64,000 nucleotides of DNA from Neofusicoccum parvum (lineage: Eukaryota > Ascomycota > Dothideomycetes > Botryosphaeriales > Botryosphaeriaceae). Each line of letters opens with the position of its first letter. The stretch's first letter is position 1. Position numbers and translations under genes: made by a program. Shown here one piece after another: positions 60,247 through 64,000 of this stretch. The notes under the pieces were generated by a model. The model worked only from the letters and a program-made list of their open reading frames with translations, was not told the DNA's origin and did not search any database. The stretch is taken from positions 2,480,001 to 2,544,000 of the forward strand of contig CP087209.1 of the NCBI GenBank assembly GCA_020912385.1, read 5' to 3'.

Positions 60247-62091
60247 ATGCAACAACACTCCTGGTCCGGCGCCGTCAAGCGCGGCCTCTCCGAGTATGTC
60301 GACCTCGACAAGGACCCCTTCGCCTTCTCCCACGGCCTCACTGGCGTCGACCAGACTGGCAACTTCCTCTGGGTCGACGTGCTTCTCGTTTCCTTCTGCT
60401 CCATCCTGGGCATGACCCTTATCCTGCGCGTCATGCGCATGTACAACTCTCACCTGCGACATGTCTCGACCATGGGCACCGCTCACAGGCAAATCTACTG
60501 GCGCCACAACCAGACCAACATTGTTCCCTGGCTCAAGAAGCACATCATCTACGCCCCGCTCTGGAAGAAGCGCCACAACGAGGAGATCCGCCTGTCCTCC
60601 GCCGTCAGCATTGGCACGCTTCCGTCGCGCTTCCACATGCTGATCCTCGTCACCTACGGTGCCAGCAATGTCGCCTACTGCCTGTGCCTGCCATGGTCCC
60701 GTGAGGAGTCCGCCTCCGTCGTCGCCGCTCTCCGTGGCCGATCCGGCACCCTCGCCGCCCTCAACCTCATCCCGACCATCCTGTTCGCCCTGCGCAACAA
60801 CCCGCTGATCTGGATGCTTCACGTGAGCTACGACACCTTCAACCTTCTCCACCGCTGGGCCGCCCGCATCGTCATCGCCGAGACCCTGGTCCACACGCTC
60901 TGCTGGATGATCAACACCTACAACGTTGGCCAATGGAAGGGCATTGGTGACAGCCTTGCCAAGGAGCCGTCCTACACCTGGGGCATGGTGGGCACCGCCG
61001 CTTTCACCATTCTTGGCATCCAGGCCTGGTCGCCTCTGCGCCACGCCTTCTACGAGACTTTCATCAACATCCACCGTCTCATGGTTGCCTTTGCCATTGT
61101 TGGCGCCTGGGTGCACATTGACCTGCACGCGCTCCCCCAGCTCCCCTGGATGAAGCTCTGCCTTGCCATGTGGATCATTGAGTGGCTCGTCCGCACGTGG
61201 AAGTGCGCCAGGTACAACGTCAGCATGCGCCGCGGCATGTCCAAGGTCACCATCGAAGCCCTCCCGAACGACGCGTGCCGCGTCACCATCGACCTGGTGC
61301 GTGAGTGGAACCACCGCTGTGGCTCGCACGTCCACCTCTACGTGCCGTCGCTCTCCGGCTGGGCCTCGCACCCCTTCTCCGTCGCCTGGGCCAGCCCGCA
61401 CCACCACTCGATGCCGGGGTCGGTCGAGGACGAGAAGCTCGGCCTTCCCACGACCAACCCCGCCCACGACCTCACCCGGCCGAACCAGAAGATGCGCAGC
61501 ATCTCGCTGGTCTGCCGTGCGCGTGAAGGCTTCACCCGCAAGATGTACGACCGCGCCAGCAAGCAGCCAATGGGCATCCTCTCCACCTACGGCATGATCG
61601 AGGGCCCGTACGGCGGCCACGAGTCGCTCGACAGCTACGGCACGTGCATCCTCTTCGCGGCCGGCGTCGGCATCACGCACCAAACGTCCTTCGTCCGCCA
61701 CCTCGTGGCCGGCTACCACGGCGGCACGGTCGCGGCGCGCAAGGTGGTCCTCGTCTGGAGCATCCCGAACACGGAGTGCCTGGAGTGGGTGCGCCCCTGG
61801 ATGGACGAGATCCTGCGCATGCCGGGCCGCCGCGAGGTGCTCAAGATCCTCCTCTTCATCACCCGCCCCAAGAACCACTCCGAGATCAACAGCACGTCGG
61901 GCTCCGTCCAGATGTTCCCCGGGCGCTGCGACGTCCAGACCATCATCGACCGCGAGGTCTCGGAGCGCATTGGTGCCGTCGCCGTCACCGTGTGCGGTGC
62001 TGGCGCCTTCTCGGACGGCGTGCGGACGGCAGTGCGCTCGAGGGTGGATGAGGGCAGCATTGACTTCATCGAGGAGGCGTTTACGTACTAA
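60247..62091 (+). CDS. Ferric reductase transmembrane component (FRE family)
   Basis: Single exon, 614 residues, unusual here in lacking introns. It moves electrons from NADPH via FAD and two hemes across the plasma membrane to Fe3+ or Cu2+ for uptake. The ferric-reductase domain has the two bis-heme histidine pairs with 13-residue spacing: HRWAARIVIAETLVH and HRLMVAFAIVGAWVH. About seven hydrophobic helices are visible, the first at about residues 42-61. The FAD site is ASHPFSVAW. The NADPH site starts at GMIEGPYGG, with ILFAAGVGITHQ and the terminal CGAGAFSDGVRTAVR. There is no clear signal peptide. An NADPH oxidase is less likely: the HPF(S) motif and domain lengths fit FRE. Substrate specificity is unknown. 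Confidence 0.95.
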   Translation: MQQHSWSGAVKRGLSEYVDLDKDPFAFSHGLTGVDQTGNFLWVDVLLVSFCSILGMTLILRVMRMYNSHLRHVSTMGTAHRQIYWRHNQTNIVPWLKKHIIYAPLWKKRHNEEIRLSSAVSIGTLPSRFHMLILVTYGASNVAYCLCLPWSREESASVVAALRGRSGTLAALNLIPTILFALRNNPLIWMLHVSYDTFNLLHRWAARIVIAETLVHTLCWMINTYNVGQWKGIGDSLAKEPSYTWGMVGTAAFTILGIQAWSPLRHAFYETFINIHRLMVAFAIVGAWVHIDLHALPQLPWMKLCLAMWIIEWLVRTWKCARYNVSMRRGMSKVTIEALPNDACRVTIDLVREWNHRCGSHVHLYVPSLSGWASHPFSVAWASPHHHSMPGSVEDEKLGLPTTNPAHDLTRPNQKMRSISLVCRAREGFTRKMYDRASKQPMGILSTYGMIEGPYGGHESLDSYGTCILFAAGVGITHQTSFVRHLVAGYHGGTVAARKVVLVWSIPNTECLEWVRPWMDEILRMPGRREVLKILLFITRPKNHSEINSTSGSVQMFPGRCDVQTIIDREVSERIGAVAVTVCGAGAFSDGVRTAVRSRVDEGSIDFIEEAFTY

Positions 62092-63465
62092 GAGAGCAAA
62101 TCACTTTGCCCGCTGATGAGGAATGATGACTTGATGTTTCCTGATTTTGCAAAAAAGCGGAGGCAGCAGTTCGACGAAGTACGTGCGCGCACATTCGGTG
62201 GATATTTCGGTGGCTGTGGATAATTGGTTGTTGCTGAGAGGCCGTCTTGGGCCCTTCTACAGGGGAGAAAAGTCATTGTTGCTGACCCAGTCTGTATATA
62301 CACTTTTTTGGAATTCTTCTGCACATTTTCGCTTCTTCATGGGAACGGTGGCCATCGCTGCCTTCCCAGTCCCCACTCTTCCCCTCTACACCTTTTCGAT
62401 AAGTTTATACACCCATTTTCTCCTAGCATGGCGCGGCGTTCATTTGTTTTTTCCTGTTCACACTTTCCTTTTTTTACTTTTCCAGCGTAGCATACCCCCA
62501 GCAGCAGCACATCTGCTTCCAACCACCGAGAGAGAGCTCAGGGCGCGCGCCGCCCAAATAGAGACCAGGAAAGAAAAGAAAACCTCATTTGTATTCGCTC
62601 TGCAGAAAACCTTTACTCCCGTGCATGGTGCATATTCGTCCCGAGATTGAGGTGGTGCGACCTTCCATGGAAGAGGGAACACAACCATATTGAAATCCTT
62701 CGCGGCCCCAGCAGCCAGCGAGCAACCCGAGCACTCGGATTGGGAGACGAGCGTCCTGATAAGGCGTGCCTGCTCGCCCAAACGCAGCCGCTGATTGGCG
62801 ATCCCGGCATATACCTGCGGCACGCCCTCAAACAGCCTGTAAGCGGGAAACAGGAGCTGCGTGCCAACCGGAAGAATTGCTGGCGGCCCGGAGAAACACG
62901 GGTCGCCTTGCAACGACGTGAGAGCTGGCTGCGGTGGATGCTGGTGCCTCCGTTCCCGCCGCCGACTGCCGCTTTCTGCCTGGACGGAGGCACCGGAGGG
63001 TCGGGCCTTGCGACGAGCGAGCGTGGTGTCTGCGCCTGAACTTCGGTGGTTGGCTGCTGAGTCGAGGGGATTCTGGGTGCCTGGATGCTGCGAGTGTAGA
63101 TTGTTGGTCCTTGTCGCAGTCCTTCCTGGTGATAGTCACAGAGACGAAGACCATCATAGTCGCGCTGAAGGTACTGGTGCTAAACTACCTCTCTTAGTTT
63201 AGAAGCAAATAACTTGAAAAAGTAAGTAAGTCGTGCGAAGTTCATATGCCAAGGCTGTTAGGTATTTTGACAAAGATGAGCGAGGTCTTCACACGTCGCA
63301 GGGTTGGTTGCATCCGACCTATCACTGCCTCCAGTTGCGTTCATTGGCCAGGTCTTCCTCTGCCACTGCATGTCAGCTCGGCCAAGTCGAGACCCTCCAG
63401 CCCCGCAGCTTCTCAACAACCTCGCGCTTTTCGAACACTTTGCAGTCCAAGCCAAACCGGCCAAC
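62092..63465. other. Spacer between ferric reductase and HET-domain gene
   Basis: 1.4 kb. The first 500 bp are T/C-rich and probably the reductase 3' UTR. The rest has small open frames without recognised domains. Confidence 0.5.
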
Positions 63466-64000
63466 ATGACCCCGAACTCCTACTATCCGTACCAGCCTCT
63501 CGAGAGTGAAAGCCACATACGCCTGCTGAAGGTCACGAAGCGCGTCGATTCCCCGTCGCGGCGCGGGGGACTGCGACGCTGGTCATTCAGCCTTGTTCAC
63601 GTCTCACTCAACAACGCGCCGCCCTTTGAGACCGTTTCGTACGCTTGGGGGAATACAGCCAGACCCTTCAGCTTGCCCGTAGAGGACGCGAAGGATATCG
63701 CAATAACGAAAAGTGTCTTTGAGGCGCTTCCTTACTTGATTCAGAGATCCGAGACGGGCTTCCTCTGGCTGGATCAAATCTGCATCAACCAGGACAACAA
63801 GGATGAACGCGGCCACCAGGTGTCCTTGATGGGCAGGGTTTTCACAACCTCCCGCCGCACGATTGTCTAGCTCGGACTAGAAGACCGCCATATCGACGAA
63901 GTCAAGAAGCTCTTGGGACAGATGCAGTCTCTCTTTGAATCACGGGGGAACGCAGTACGGGAATACATCCGGGGTTGCTACGAGCCTCCCGACGTCTATC
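63466..64000 (+). pseudogene. HET-domain (heterokaryon-incompatibility-type) gene, interrupted by TAG, cut by window end
   Basis: From the ATG at 63466 the frame shows the HET-domain hallmarks: IRLLKVTK, FETVSYAWGN, LPYLIQRSETGFLWLDQICINQD and VSLMGRVFTTSRRTIV. HET proteins mediate nonself recognition and programmed cell death in filamentous ascomycetes. After RRTIV comes TAG (63868-63870) where the family normally has the tryptophan of IVWLG. The same frame then stays open to the window end, including LGLEDRHIDEVKKLLGQM, so a single G-to-A change explains the break. No splice donor near the stop could remove it convincingly. It may be a recent pseudogene, a strain-specific null allele, a RIP-type mutation or a sequencing error. 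Confidence 0.82.

Overview
The window reads as nuclear DNA of a filamentous ascomycete (Pezizomycotina, perhaps Dothideomycetes). Most genes carry short spliceosomal introns (about 50-250 nt) with GT donors (gtaagt, gtgagt), ctaac/ctgat-like branch sites and AG acceptors. Gene families typical of this group are present: a HET-domain protein, 2EXR/F-box-like proteins, a Zn(II)2Cys6 regulator, a hybrid histidine kinase, CPS1/DIP2 and a UGA4/HNM1-type permease. Spacers are long and often very GC-rich, so long open frames inside them are mostly compositional. No tRNA, rRNA, CRISPR array, intact transposon or biosynthetic core gene was recognised.

Layout, left: a partial TFC7-like histidine phosphatase (-), ribosomal protein uS8/S22 (-), a RING-like/LysM/UBA-like protein (+), a tetraspan membrane protein (+), a MARVEL protein (-), a membrane-anchored 2EXR protein (+), a GAF-hybrid histidine kinase (+), a GT34-like glycosyltransferase (-), glutamate decarboxylase (-) and a Zn2Cys6 transcription factor (-).

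Layout, centre: adenine deaminase (+), then the 1906-residue adenylate-forming protein CPS1/DIP2 (-), placed head-to-head with a peroxisomal acyl-CoA thioesterase (+). After these come 2-isopropylmalate synthase LEU4 (+), a short-chain dehydrogenase (+), an amino-acid/GABA/choline-type permease (+), a second membrane-anchored 2EXR/DUF7730 protein (+) and a secreted GMC oxidoreductase (+). Six consecutive genes from 38.3 to 52.0 kb lie on the plus strand, but their functions do not form an obvious pathway.

Layout, right: an AT-hook-like nuclear protein (-), a divergent DUF3445 protein with a membrane anchor (+), an intronless ferric reductase (+), and a HET-domain gene (+) broken by an in-frame TAG and cut by the window end.

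The genes are mainly housekeeping metabolism (leucine and GABA synthesis, purine salvage, acyl-CoA hydrolysis) mixed with sensing and membrane functions. The best leads concern gene architecture: possible dual targeting of LEU4 by two in-frame starts, a thioesterase whose peroxisomal signal sits alone on a tiny last exon, a 23-nt microexon inside CPS1, a GC-AG intron next to a zinc cluster, a GT34-like protein lacking DxD, and an unusual RING-like/LysM/UBA-like combination. No clearly new multi-gene system was seen.
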